The translations under genes were made by a program, and so were the position numbers. A DNA stretch of 14,323 bases from Parcubacteria group bacterium (GTDB lineage: Bacteria > Patescibacteriota > Minisyncoccia > JACPCQ01), in the NCBI GenBank assembly GCA_016179715.1, contig JACPCQ010000056.1, forward strand, positions 15,427-29,749. The letters run 5' to 3'. Below are positions 1 to 6,622 of this stretch, in pieces. The first letter of the stretch is position 1; each line of letters opens with the position of its first letter. The notes beneath the pieces were generated by a model, which was not told the origin of the DNA, did not search any database, and was given only the letters and a program-made list of their open reading frames with translations.

Positions 1-634
1 TCTTTGGAAGCACAATTTGCAGATTTGCCCCTCCCATTCCCTCGGCAACGACTGGTAATCCGGCTTCAGCAACTATTACCGATTCCAGATTTCCGGTAGC
101 AGACACGAGCGTCACGCGGCTATGCCGTAATCCTACTTCGCTTACTCGGCCCAATAATACTCCGCCAGGCGTGATTACGCGCATCTCCAGACGCACGTTG
201 TGTTCTTGTCCCGCGTCAACAATCAAAATGTCCGGGGCGATATCCGGAGGATATACCAATACCGAAGCAAGAACGGCATCACGCGACTCCGGCCTTCCCA
301 GCAAAGCAAGAAGTCGTTCGTTTTCCAGTTCAAGCACAGCATGGGTGTGTTCCCGGAGTTCCAGTTCTGCCACACGCATTTCTAATGCGTCGTTCTCCCG
401 CGCAACGGATTGCCTTCCTTTTAGCGCTGCGGCAGCCGCGTCAATACGTTTTCGCACAAACTCTTCTCCCTTTGTCGCAGGATGCACGACGGTAATAAAA
501 ATTCTGCGTTGCAGTCCTGTCCGCATCGTCGGGAAAAAAAGTGATAACAACAAAAGAAGCGCCGCCAGCGCGCCTCCCCAGAAGACTGCTTGTGTATGCC
601 GCGTTTTCTTACTGTGGTGAAATCGTGGACTCAT
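1..634 (-). CDS. mreC: Rod shape-determining protein MreC, partial (C-terminus outside window)
   Basis: MreC is a bitopic membrane protein that links the MreB cytoskeleton to the peptidoglycan elongation machinery. The 211 residues inside the window show a short basic N-terminus, a membrane segment at about 16-35, a charged heptad-like coiled coil at about 56-112, and the start of the extracytoplasmic beta domain. That domain carries the family pattern VITPGGVLLGRVSEVG followed by SRVTLVSA at about 153-178. The ATG at 634-632 overlaps the end of mreB by 26 bases, and AGGAAG lies about 12 bases upstream, so translation is probably coupled. The gene is cut by the window edge with no stop reached. 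Identity is confident from domain order plus position directly after mreB. Confidence 0.9.
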   Translation of the reverse strand, partial: MSPRFHHSKKTRHTQAVFWGGALAALLLLLSLFFPTMRTGLQRRIFITVVHPATKGEEFVRKRIDAAAAALKGRQSVARENDALEMRVAELELREHTHAVLELENERLLALLGRPESRDAVLASVLVYPPDIAPDILIVDAGQEHNVRLEMRVITPGGVLLGRVSEVGLRHSRVTLVSATGNLESVIVAEAGLPVVAEGMGGANLQIVLPK

Positions 635-1661
635 GTTCAATAATGACTTCCTGAAAATCCTTGAGATGTTCAAGAATGATCCCCGTGCCGCGCACAACCG
701 CCGTCATCGGGTCTTCCGCAATATGTACGGGGATTTTTGTGTCGGCCGCAATCACTTTATCTATCCCCCGAAGGAAAGAACCTCCTCCGACAACAACGAT
801 GCCTCTGTGCATAATATCCGCTACCAGTTCCGGAGGCGTCTGTTCCATTACCCTTCTTACTGCATCCACCAGTACGCGCAAAGATTTCCCGAGTGCTTCA
901 CGAATATCCGCATCAGTAACAATTACCTCACGGGGAAGTCCCGTGATTAAATCCCTGCCCCGAATGGTCGATTCAATGGCTCTTTCCCCTTTCCACGCCG
1001 ACCCAATGGCGATTTTTACTTCTTCCGCGGTCTTCTCACCAAGAAGAATCTTGAATTCGTCCCGCGCATAATGCACAATATCCTGATCAAAACGATCCCC
1101 GGCAACACGCAGGTTAATAGAAGTCACAATGCCGCCCAGAGAGATAACTGCGACATCCGTTGTCCCGCCGCCGATATCGACAATCATGCTTCCTACCGGG
1201 TCCCTCACCGGCAACTTCACCCCTATGGCTGCAGCCATCGGTTCCTCCACCAAAAACACTTCGCGCGCGCCGGCGTTGCGCGTGGCATCGTGTACGGCTC
1301 TGCGCTCCACATCAGTGATGCCGGAAGGAATACCAATCACGATACGCGGACGCGCAACAAGATATCGTGATTCACTGTGCGCGCGCTTGATAAAATAGGT
1401 GAGCATCTCCTCTGCAATTTCGAAGTCAGAAACGACTCCTTCCACCAACGGTCGTATAGCAGCAATATGGCCGGGGGTGCGTCCGAGCATTCGTTTTGCC
1501 TCCGCCCCAACCGCAACAACCTGTCCTGTTTTCTGATTTAACGCAACCACTGATGGCTCGTTAATCACAATACCGGCCCCGCGCACATACACAAGCGTGT
1601 TCGCAGTTCCGAGATCTATCCCGATATCGTGAGAAAATAACGAAAAAAATTTGTTGATCAT
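609..1661 (-). CDS. mreB: Rod shape-determining protein MreB, paralogue 1
   Basis: Bacterial actin homologue forming membrane-bound filaments that guide cell-wall elongation. From this start the protein has 350 residues, a normal length. Phosphate-1 motif GIDLGTANTLVYV lies at about 14-26, phosphate-2 motif VDIGGGTTD at about 151-159, and the adenosine motif GIVVVGGGSFLRGID is near the C-terminus. The N-terminus MINKFFSLFSHDIG aligns with the membrane-binding start of E. coli MreB and begins at an ATGA overlap with the proS stop, so I prefer it. An in-frame ATG at 1682 would add seven residues, but its GGGAG sits only two or three bases away. It lies directly before mreC, the classical mreBC order. 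A second MreB is encoded at 5604-6617. Confidence 0.95.
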   Translation of the reverse strand: MINKFFSLFSHDIGIDLGTANTLVYVRGAGIVINEPSVVALNQKTGQVVAVGAEAKRMLGRTPGHIAAIRPLVEGVVSDFEIAEEMLTYFIKRAHSESRYLVARPRIVIGIPSGITDVERRAVHDATRNAGAREVFLVEEPMAAAIGVKLPVRDPVGSMIVDIGGGTTDVAVISLGGIVTSINLRVAGDRFDQDIVHYARDEFKILLGEKTAEEVKIAIGSAWKGERAIESTIRGRDLITGLPREVIVTDADIREALGKSLRVLVDAVRRVMEQTPPELVADIMHRGIVVVGGGSFLRGIDKVIAADTKIPVHIAEDPMTAVVRGTGIILEHLKDFQEVIIEHESTISPQ

Positions 1662-2917
1662 TTTTGCTGCTTCGTGCGACATATCTCCCGCAAGGCACTT
1701 TCTTCTACCAGCCGCTCTTGCTGTTCGTCTCGCCTTTTCACTTCGTATTTATGAAGCGCCGCGGTTTTTTTGCTCGCCACAACGCGATACGGTATACCGA
1801 GGAGGTCCGCATCGGCAAATCGCTCCCCGGCGCTTACTCCCTGCCGCTCGTCATACAATACCGCAATGCCGCAATCGCGCAGGCGCCGGTAAAGCGCGTC
1901 TGTCTCCGAACGCTGGCTTTCATCAAGCAACAAAAGGTGCGCAGTAAACGGAGCGAGAGATTCCGGCCAGACGATGCCGCGTTCGTCGCGATGAATCTCC
2001 ACAACCGTCGCCATGAGCCGGCTGATGCCAATTCCATAGGAACCCATGACCACCGGCTTTTTTTCACCGCGCTCATCGGCAAAAAAGAGACCGGTAGCCT
2101 GTGCGTATTTCGTGCCTAAAGGAAAAATATTTCCTACTTCAATAGACTTTCCTTTTTGCACTGCCGCCGCGCCGCATTGCGTACACACTGCCCCCTCCTT
2201 TAGCGTGGCAACCTCATCATTCTCGGCATATCCGCACGCCTTACAGAAAAAAATCGTATCTTCGCCGATATCCGAAAGCACTTGAAACTCGTGCGTGTTC
2301 TGCAGTGTAAATACTCCGCCACCGGCAAGAGTGTAGTATGTCTCCAAGCTACAGCGGTGAAAAACAGACTCGTAAGCCTTGCGCACCTCCGCGTAATAAC
2401 GAAACAAGTCTTCTTGCGTGGCATGAAAGCTATAAAGGTCTTTCATCATAAATTCACGCCCGCGCAAGAGTCCTGACTTTGCGCGTGCTTCATTGCGAAA
2501 TTTCGTCTGAATCTGATACACCGCAAGCGGGAGGTCCCGATAGGAGTTAATAAACCGCACCGCCATAGCGGCAAGAATATCTTCGTGACTCCAGCCAAGC
2601 ACAAACTGCGCCTCGTCTTCCTCCCCCCGCACATGCGCGCGAAACCCGACATCCATATTCCACCGCCCCGTCGCCTCCATATACCTGCGCTCAATCAGCG
2701 CCGGCATAAGCATTTCCTGCCCTCCGATTGCATTCATCTCCTCGCGGACAATCGTGTTAATGCGCTCAATGACGCGCCAGCCCAAAGGCAGCAATGTGTA
2801 CACGCCCGCAGAATTCTTAAACGCAAAGCCGCCGCGCTCCAGAAGTATGGCGCTTGCGGCAATTTCTCCGCTGGGCTCCTCCCGCATCGTTTTCGTAAAA
2901 AGGCGTGATTGATACAT
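1658..2917 (-). CDS. proS: Prolyl-tRNA synthetase, short form without the INS editing domain
   Basis: Class II aminoacyl-tRNA synthetase charging tRNA-Pro with proline in the cytoplasm. At 419 residues it is far shorter than the roughly 570-residue bacterial enzymes. Class II motif 1 lies at about 37-73 (AGVYTLLPLGWRV through MLMPAL), motif 2 at 140-165 (FRNEARAKSGLLRGREFMMK), and motif 3 at 292-300 (GSYGIGISR). The anticodon-binding domain follows from about 325. Where the editing insertion normally sits between motifs 2 and 3 there is only a short segment with CKAC (225-228) and CTQC (245-248), a probable zinc ribbon. The ATG is seven bases after the rseP stop, with no clear Shine-Dalgarno sequence. 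The TGA stop overlaps the mreB start. Sure of the family. Confidence 0.95.
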   Translation of the reverse strand: MYQSRLFTKTMREEPSGEIAASAILLERGGFAFKNSAGVYTLLPLGWRVIERINTIVREEMNAIGGQEMLMPALIERRYMEATGRWNMDVGFRAHVRGEEDEAQFVLGWSHEDILAAMAVRFINSYRDLPLAVYQIQTKFRNEARAKSGLLRGREFMMKDLYSFHATQEDLFRYYAEVRKAYESVFHRCSLETYYTLAGGGVFTLQNTHEFQVLSDIGEDTIFFCKACGYAENDEVATLKEGAVCTQCGAAAVQKGKSIEVGNIFPLGTKYAQATGLFFADERGEKKPVVMGSYGIGISRLMATVVEIHRDERGIVWPESLAPFTAHLLLLDESQRSETDALYRRLRDCGIAVLYDERQGVSAGERFADADLLGIPYRVVASKKTAALHKYEVKRRDEQQERLVEESALREICRTKQQK

Positions 2918-2924
2918 AGATACT

Positions 2925-3998
2925 TTAGAGTTTCACGATGTCATGATACGTAATAAGCGCCATGAGCAAGAGCAGCGCAATAAAACCCGCCGTATGCGTG
3001 TACGTGCTGATTCGCCGACTCACCGGCGAGCCGCGTATGAATTCAATAAGTAAGAAAAGAAGGCGTCCTCCATCAAGTCCGGGGAAGGGAATAAGATTTA
3101 TAAGCGCGAGGTGCACCGACAAAAAAGCAACTAATTGCAAGAGAAACAAAAATCCCATACGCGAAACATCTCCGACAATCATCGCAATTCCCACCGGTCC
3201 TACCACCTGCCCGAGCGCGGCAGAACCCGTTGCCACTCCGCGCAATAATCCAAAAAGTCCCCTGCCCACAGTGCTCACCAGAGCAGTGGCTTCCGTAAGT
3301 CCTCTCCAAGGCACATGGTACCACGACACTTTTTCAATGCCGATATGTGCCATGGCGATTCCCAGAGCCCCTCTGCCCTCCTGCGGATCCGGCGCCGGCA
3401 CTGCGACAAGCCTCACCGGCGCGCCGTTGCGGTCAATGTTGATTGTTACGGTCTCTCCGCGGTGCCGGGAGATAAATTGCTGGACATCCGTCGTGCGCGC
3501 AACAGTGACCGTTTGTCCATCGTATTCCAGACTGGTCACGTAGTCCCCCGCTTCCAGCCCCGCAGTCGCGGCGGGAGTTTCAGGAAAAACTTCGGTAATG
3601 GCCACCCGAACATCACGAAAAGATTCCGCCCTTCCCTCCGGTACTGCCGAGGGCATTCCCACGCCAAATCCAATGGAAAAAAGCACCCAGGCGAGCAGAA
3701 AGTTAAAAAGAATCCCCGCAGAAATTACCAACGCGCGCCATCCGATAGGAGCAGCTGCAAAGCTTCTTGAAATACTTGGGTCGGTCTCGTCTTCTCCGAA
3801 TATTTTTACAAACCCTCCGAAAGGAATAAGGTTAAACGAGTACAGCGTTTCTCCTTTGCGAAACCCAAACAAGCGCGGTGGAAATCCAAAACCAAATTCC
3901 TCCACTTTAATACCGCGAAGCTTTGCGAAGAGAAAATGTCCAAATTCATGAGAAAGGACAAGCAAGGCCAAAACAATAAAAAAGATGAGCACAAACAT
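2925..3998 (-). CDS. rseP: Site-2 type intramembrane zinc metalloprotease (RseP/RasP, M50 family)
   Basis: Membrane-embedded protease that cleaves transmembrane substrates such as anti-sigma factors or signal-peptide remnants. The 357-residue protein has HEFGH at 17-21 in the first membrane helix (zinc ligands H17 and H21, catalytic E18). The NLIPFGGFVKIFGE segment at 57-70 precedes another helix near 88-112. One PDZ domain spans about 120-205. The second active-site motif NLIPFPGLDGGR at 301-312 supplies the zinc ligand D309, and two more hydrophobic segments follow. AGGAC about seven bases before the ATG supports the start. It sits between frr and proS, as in many bacteria, but the dxr and cdsA genes often found next to rseP are not here. 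Confidence 0.93.
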   Translation of the reverse strand: MFVLIFFIVLALLVLSHEFGHFLFAKLRGIKVEEFGFGFPPRLFGFRKGETLYSFNLIPFGGFVKIFGEDETDPSISRSFAAAPIGWRALVISAGILFNFLLAWVLFSIGFGVGMPSAVPEGRAESFRDVRVAITEVFPETPAATAGLEAGDYVTSLEYDGQTVTVARTTDVQQFISRHRGETVTINIDRNGAPVRLVAVPAPDPQEGRGALGIAMAHIGIEKVSWYHVPWRGLTEATALVSTVGRGLFGLLRGVATGSAALGQVVGPVGIAMIVGDVSRMGFLFLLQLVAFLSVHLALINLIPFPGLDGGRLLFLLIEFIRGSPVSRRISTYTHTAGFIALLLLMALITYHDIVKL

Positions 3999-4029
3999 GG
4001 TCGTCCTGCATTATATATGCAACGCAAAG

Positions 4030-4581
4030 TTAAAATTTCAATTCTGCCTCTTTCTTCGCGACAATTGACTCAAGCAACTTGTTTCCTTCGCCGGCAATGC
4101 GTTCCAGTTGGTCTTTGAGGTAGTATTTATCATCAGCAGTCAGCTCTTTCGCGCGCTCTTTTCCCTGTATATCATGCCAAGTAATATCGCGCTGCTGGCG
4201 CAACGCAACGCGCATGTCTTCTAATTTTTCATGCACCAATTTCGTCAGTTGCTCTCTGCGCTCCTGCGTAAGCTCCGGCAAAATAATTCTAATGGTTTCT
4301 TTATCTACCACGGGCTGTACGCCGATATCGCTGCTCTGCAATGCTTTTTCTATCGGAAGCACGCTTGCGGGGTCCCACGGTTGTACCCGCAGTGTACGCG
4401 CATCTTCTATTTGTATTGCGGCAAGCTGCTTCAGCACGACTTTCGTCCCATGATATTCCACCAAAACATTTTCAATCAGTACAGGCGTGGCGCGACCGGT
4501 GCGCAGCCCGACAAGCTCGCGGCGCAACCGCTCCGCAATCTCCTGTACCCGGCGCTCTGTCGGCTTAAAATCATAATTCAT
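4030..4581 (-). CDS. frr: Ribosome recycling factor
   Basis: Releases post-termination ribosomes from mRNA together with EF-G. The 183-residue product matches the usual length of about 185 and aligns end to end with E. coli RRF: LRTGRATP near 30-37, VEYHGTKVVLKQLAAI at about 46-61, ARTLRVQPWD at about 65-74, LPELTQERREQLTKLV in the middle, and KEAELKF at the C-terminus. I chose the ATG at 4581 by alignment. An in-frame GTG at 4599 adds six unlikely residues. AAGGAG lies only one base from the ATG, an unusually short spacing that leaves the exact start uncertain. It precedes rseP by 31 bases and probably heads the frr-rseP-proS-mreB-mreC transcription unit. Confidence 0.95.
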   Translation of the reverse strand: MNYDFKPTERRVQEIAERLRRELVGLRTGRATPVLIENVLVEYHGTKVVLKQLAAIQIEDARTLRVQPWDPASVLPIEKALQSSDIGVQPVVDKETIRIILPELTQERREQLTKLVHEKLEDMRVALRQQRDITWHDIQGKERAKELTADDKYYLKDQLERIAGEGNKLLESIVAKKEAELKF

Positions 4582-4635
4582 ACTCCTTAAGCATAGCACA
4601 AGAAGCCCGTCAAAACAAAATAAAGAGCCGATATG

Positions 4636-4662
4636 AAAAGCGGCTTGGATGGACCAAGCCGC
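4636..4662 (-). terminator. Likely Rho-independent terminator between the holB and frr units
   Basis: A perfect nine-base-pair stem (GCGGCTTGG at 4640-4648 and CCAAGCCGC at 4654-4662) encloses a five-base loop. Read on the minus strand, it is followed by TTTT (4639-4636) and a T-rich stretch. It lies downstream of holB and of the membrane-segment remnant and upstream of frr. It would therefore end the murA-mreB-holB unit. The T-run is short, so read-through is possible. Confidence 0.7.
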
Positions 4663-4688
4663 CCCGGACTTCCTGCGTCACCTCTCGT

Positions 4689-4796
4689 CTACCCAAGAAG
4701 CAGCGCCTTCTTCTTCTGTCGGGAAAACAGCAGAATTATCCCCCCGAAGAGTGCGCCGATACCAAGAGGCGAAGCGTAAACCCCCACACCACGGGT
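4689..4796 (-). pseudogene. Possible C-terminal remnant of a membrane-anchored protein
   Basis: An open frame ending in TAG at 4689-4691 reads YASPLGIGALFGGIILLF, then SRQKKK, then ALLLG. This is a small-residue and proline lead, a hydrophobic membrane segment, a basic cluster and a short tail, the usual look of a C-terminal membrane anchor. The frame is closed upstream by TAA at 4797-4799, inside the palindromic element. The only possible start is GTG at 4787, which would give a 32-residue protein. I infer the tail end of a gene whose body was lost or cut when the palindrome arrived. It could instead be a genuine small membrane protein or chance. A terminator follows 26 bases downstream. Confidence 0.35.
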
Positions 4797-4828
4797 TTAC
4801 ACCCGTGGCTTTCTGGTGTGGGGGTAAA
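4776..4828. repeat. Nested palindromic element flanked by GTAAA direct repeats (MITE-like or IS200/IS605-end-like)
   Basis: The arms CCCCACACCA (4782-4791) and TGGTGTGGGG (4814-4823) are perfect inverted repeats. Inside, CCACGGGT (4789-4796) pairs with ACCCGTGG (4801-4808) around a TTAC loop. The two stems share the bases CCA, so alternative foldings exist. The five-base sequence GTAAA occurs just outside both arms (4776-4780 and 4824-4828), like a target-site duplication. The hairpin with a short side-bulge also resembles imperfect palindromes recognised by Y1 transposases of the IS200/IS605 family. No transposase is present. Calling it mobile is inference; the inverted and direct repeats are seen directly. 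Confidence 0.6.
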
Positions 4829-4857
4829 TAACGCAGTTAATTCTTACACTTTATATC

Positions 4858-5586
4858 TTATTGTGTCTTATCTTTTTGCCCCGGGATATCCTGTTCGGCC
4901 AACAACGGAAGCATTAGGGTCACATATTCAGCAATCATGCGGCTTGCCGCCGCCGGACGATAAAGTGCCGTACGCATGTTGTTGATCGTTTCAAGAGCGC
5001 TTGTCCACTCCGGATCCTTTCCCACCAGCCCCCACCCCACAATAAGCACCTCCAGGTCGCGAAGGAGCGCCGCAGTCCACGTACGGTCTGTTGCATATTT
5101 TGTTACCATGCGCAAGCGCGTTTCCGGAGTATCGCGCAAAAATTTCATAAGTTCCGTTTCCCGTTCAGGATGTAAGTCGTACGCGACCGGAAGCGTCACC
5201 GATACGAGCCGGGAACGCAATGTCGGCAATAACGCGTCGGGAGATACGACAAAAATAAATATGTGCGTCTGGCTTGGCGGATCTTCACAAACTTTAAGCA
5301 GCGCGTTTTGCGCCTCAATCGAAAGTCGTGGAGAGGCAACAAGAAAAAATTTACTGTTTGGCGCGGTCAGATGGGCCTTCCGCCGCAGTTCGCGCGCTTC
5401 ATTTATGCCAAAGAGCGCGTCTTCATACACGACAACGTCGGACCCGGGCAACGTACTCGTAAAAAATGATGTGAGTTCCGTAATGAGTGGCGCGAATGCG
5501 CCGCCAGACTCCACCACGACATATCCATGCGCAAGCGGACGCTTGCGCATGTAAGTCATAAGTAATTGCGTACGATTTACCGACAT
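4858..5586 (-). CDS. holB: DNA polymerase III delta-prime-like clamp-loader subunit
   Basis: AAA+ family subunit of the sliding-clamp loader. The 242-residue protein carries SIEAQNALLKVCEDPP at 89-104 followed by THIFIFVVS and LLPTLRSRLVSV (119-130). This is the sensor-1 to arginine-finger region of HolB/DnaX proteins, with SRL in place of the usual SRC (R126). No Walker A loop is visible where it should lie at about 20-35 (HGYVVVESGGA), and no zinc-module cysteines are present. That fits a structural delta-prime rather than an ATP-hydrolysing tau/gamma subunit. It is short for the family, with a reduced C-terminal collar domain. The ATG is 17 bases after the mreB paralogue stop, without a visible Shine-Dalgarno. 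Confidence 0.75.
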   Translation of the reverse strand: MSVNRTQLLMTYMRKRPLAHGYVVVESGGAFAPLITELTSFFTSTLPGSDVVVYEDALFGINEARELRRKAHLTAPNSKFFLVASPRLSIEAQNALLKVCEDPPSQTHIFIFVVSPDALLPTLRSRLVSVTLPVAYDLHPERETELMKFLRDTPETRLRMVTKYATDRTWTAALLRDLEVLIVGWGLVGKDPEWTSALETINNMRTALYRPAAASRMIAEYVTLMLPLLAEQDIPGQKDKTQ

Positions 5587-5603
5587 GGCATATGCGGCAT
5601 GCG

Positions 5604-6617
5604 TCAGCGCTTTGCCACGACACTTTGCTTATAAATGTCAAGGTGCTCCAGTGCGATTCCCGTTCCCTTTGCAACACAAAATAATGCGTCTTCCACGACT
5701 CGCGCGCGCACGCCTGTGGCGCGCCAGACCGACTCATCAATATTTCGCAGAAGCGAGCTTCCGCCGGTCATCACAATCCCCTGATCAATGATGTCCGAAG
5801 CAAGTTCCGGAGGAGTATCCTGCAGTACCGTTTTGATTGCGCGGGTAATTTCACGCAGTTCTCCTTCAATCGCTTTGGTAATCTCATTTGTTTTTACCAC
5901 CGCAGTGCGCGGCAAACCGGTAAGAAAATCGCGTCCCTTGATTTCATAAGACTCCTCTTTCTCAAGCGGCACTGCCGAGCCGATGGAGATTTTTATTTCT
6001 TCGGCCGTACGATCGCCTATGGCAAGATTAAAATTTTTCTTGATGTACTCGGCAATCGCTTGGTCAATTTTATTACCGGCAACTTTCACTGACGTAGAGG
6101 CGACAATTCCGCCGAGTGAAATTACTGCGGCATCCGTCGTGCCGCCGCCAATATCAACAATCATGTGCCCGACGGCTTCGTAGATAGGTATCCCCGCTCC
6201 GATCGCAGCAAGTATCGGTTCTTTGACAACATACGCCGCGCGCGCGCCCGCTTTTATTGCCGCCTCCACGACAGCCCTGCGCTCGGTGGACGTTACTCCG
6301 GCAGGGACGGATACAAGAACCTCCGGCTTGAAGAGGTTAAAGCTGCCCAGCGCTTTTTGGATAAAATAACGAAGCATCGCTTCGGTTACCCTGTAGTCCG
6401 CGATAACTCCGTCTTTCATAGGACGATACGCGATGATGTTGTCGGGGGTCCGCCCGATCATCACTTTCGCTTCATTCCCGACCGCGAGCACCTTGTTATC
6501 CGGCATCGCCACCGCAACAACCGAAGGCTCGTTAAGCACAACGCCCTTGCGCGGAATATACACCAGCGTGTTCGCGGTTCCCAAATCAATGCCCAATTTT
6601 TTTATAAATAGCGACAT
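5604..6617 (-). CDS. mreB: MreB/actin-like cell shape protein, paralogue 2
   Basis: Second MreB-family protein, 337 residues. Phosphate-1 motif GIDLGTANTLVYI starts at residue 9, the phosphate-2 motif IVDIGGGTTDAAVISLGG is at mid-protein, and the adenosine motif GIVMTGGSSLLRNID is near the C-terminus. All nucleotide-binding elements are intact, so it is probably a functional ATPase. It differs from the other copy by a shorter N-terminus (MSLFIKKL instead of a longer phenylalanine-rich stretch) and a different C-terminal tail. It begins five bases after the murA stop and is followed closely by holB, so the three genes are likely co-transcribed. No Shine-Dalgarno is visible. Whether it is a second elongation filament or has another job cannot be told from sequence. 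Confidence 0.92.
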   Translation of the reverse strand: MSLFIKKLGIDLGTANTLVYIPRKGVVLNEPSVVAVAMPDNKVLAVGNEAKVMIGRTPDNIIAYRPMKDGVIADYRVTEAMLRYFIQKALGSFNLFKPEVLVSVPAGVTSTERRAVVEAAIKAGARAAYVVKEPILAAIGAGIPIYEAVGHMIVDIGGGTTDAAVISLGGIVASTSVKVAGNKIDQAIAEYIKKNFNLAIGDRTAEEIKISIGSAVPLEKEESYEIKGRDFLTGLPRTAVVKTNEITKAIEGELREITRAIKTVLQDTPPELASDIIDQGIVMTGGSSLLRNIDESVWRATGVRARVVEDALFCVAKGTGIALEHLDIYKQSVVAKR

Positions 6618-6622
6618 GTGTT

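Noticed and set aside
4010..4041. TATAAT (4015-4010) with TTGAAA (4041-4036) upstream of rseP
   Set aside because: The spacer is 20 bases and the implied transcript start would leave almost no leader; rseP is better explained as read through from frr.
4590..4618. Extended -10-like TGCTATGCT before frr
   Set aside because: The implied transcript start falls at the ATG and would remove the AAGGAG; the -35 match is poor.
4649..4831. Plus-strand 60-codon open frame
   Set aside because: It runs through the terminator stem, the anti-sense of the membrane remnant and the palindrome, and has no start signal or protein-like pattern.
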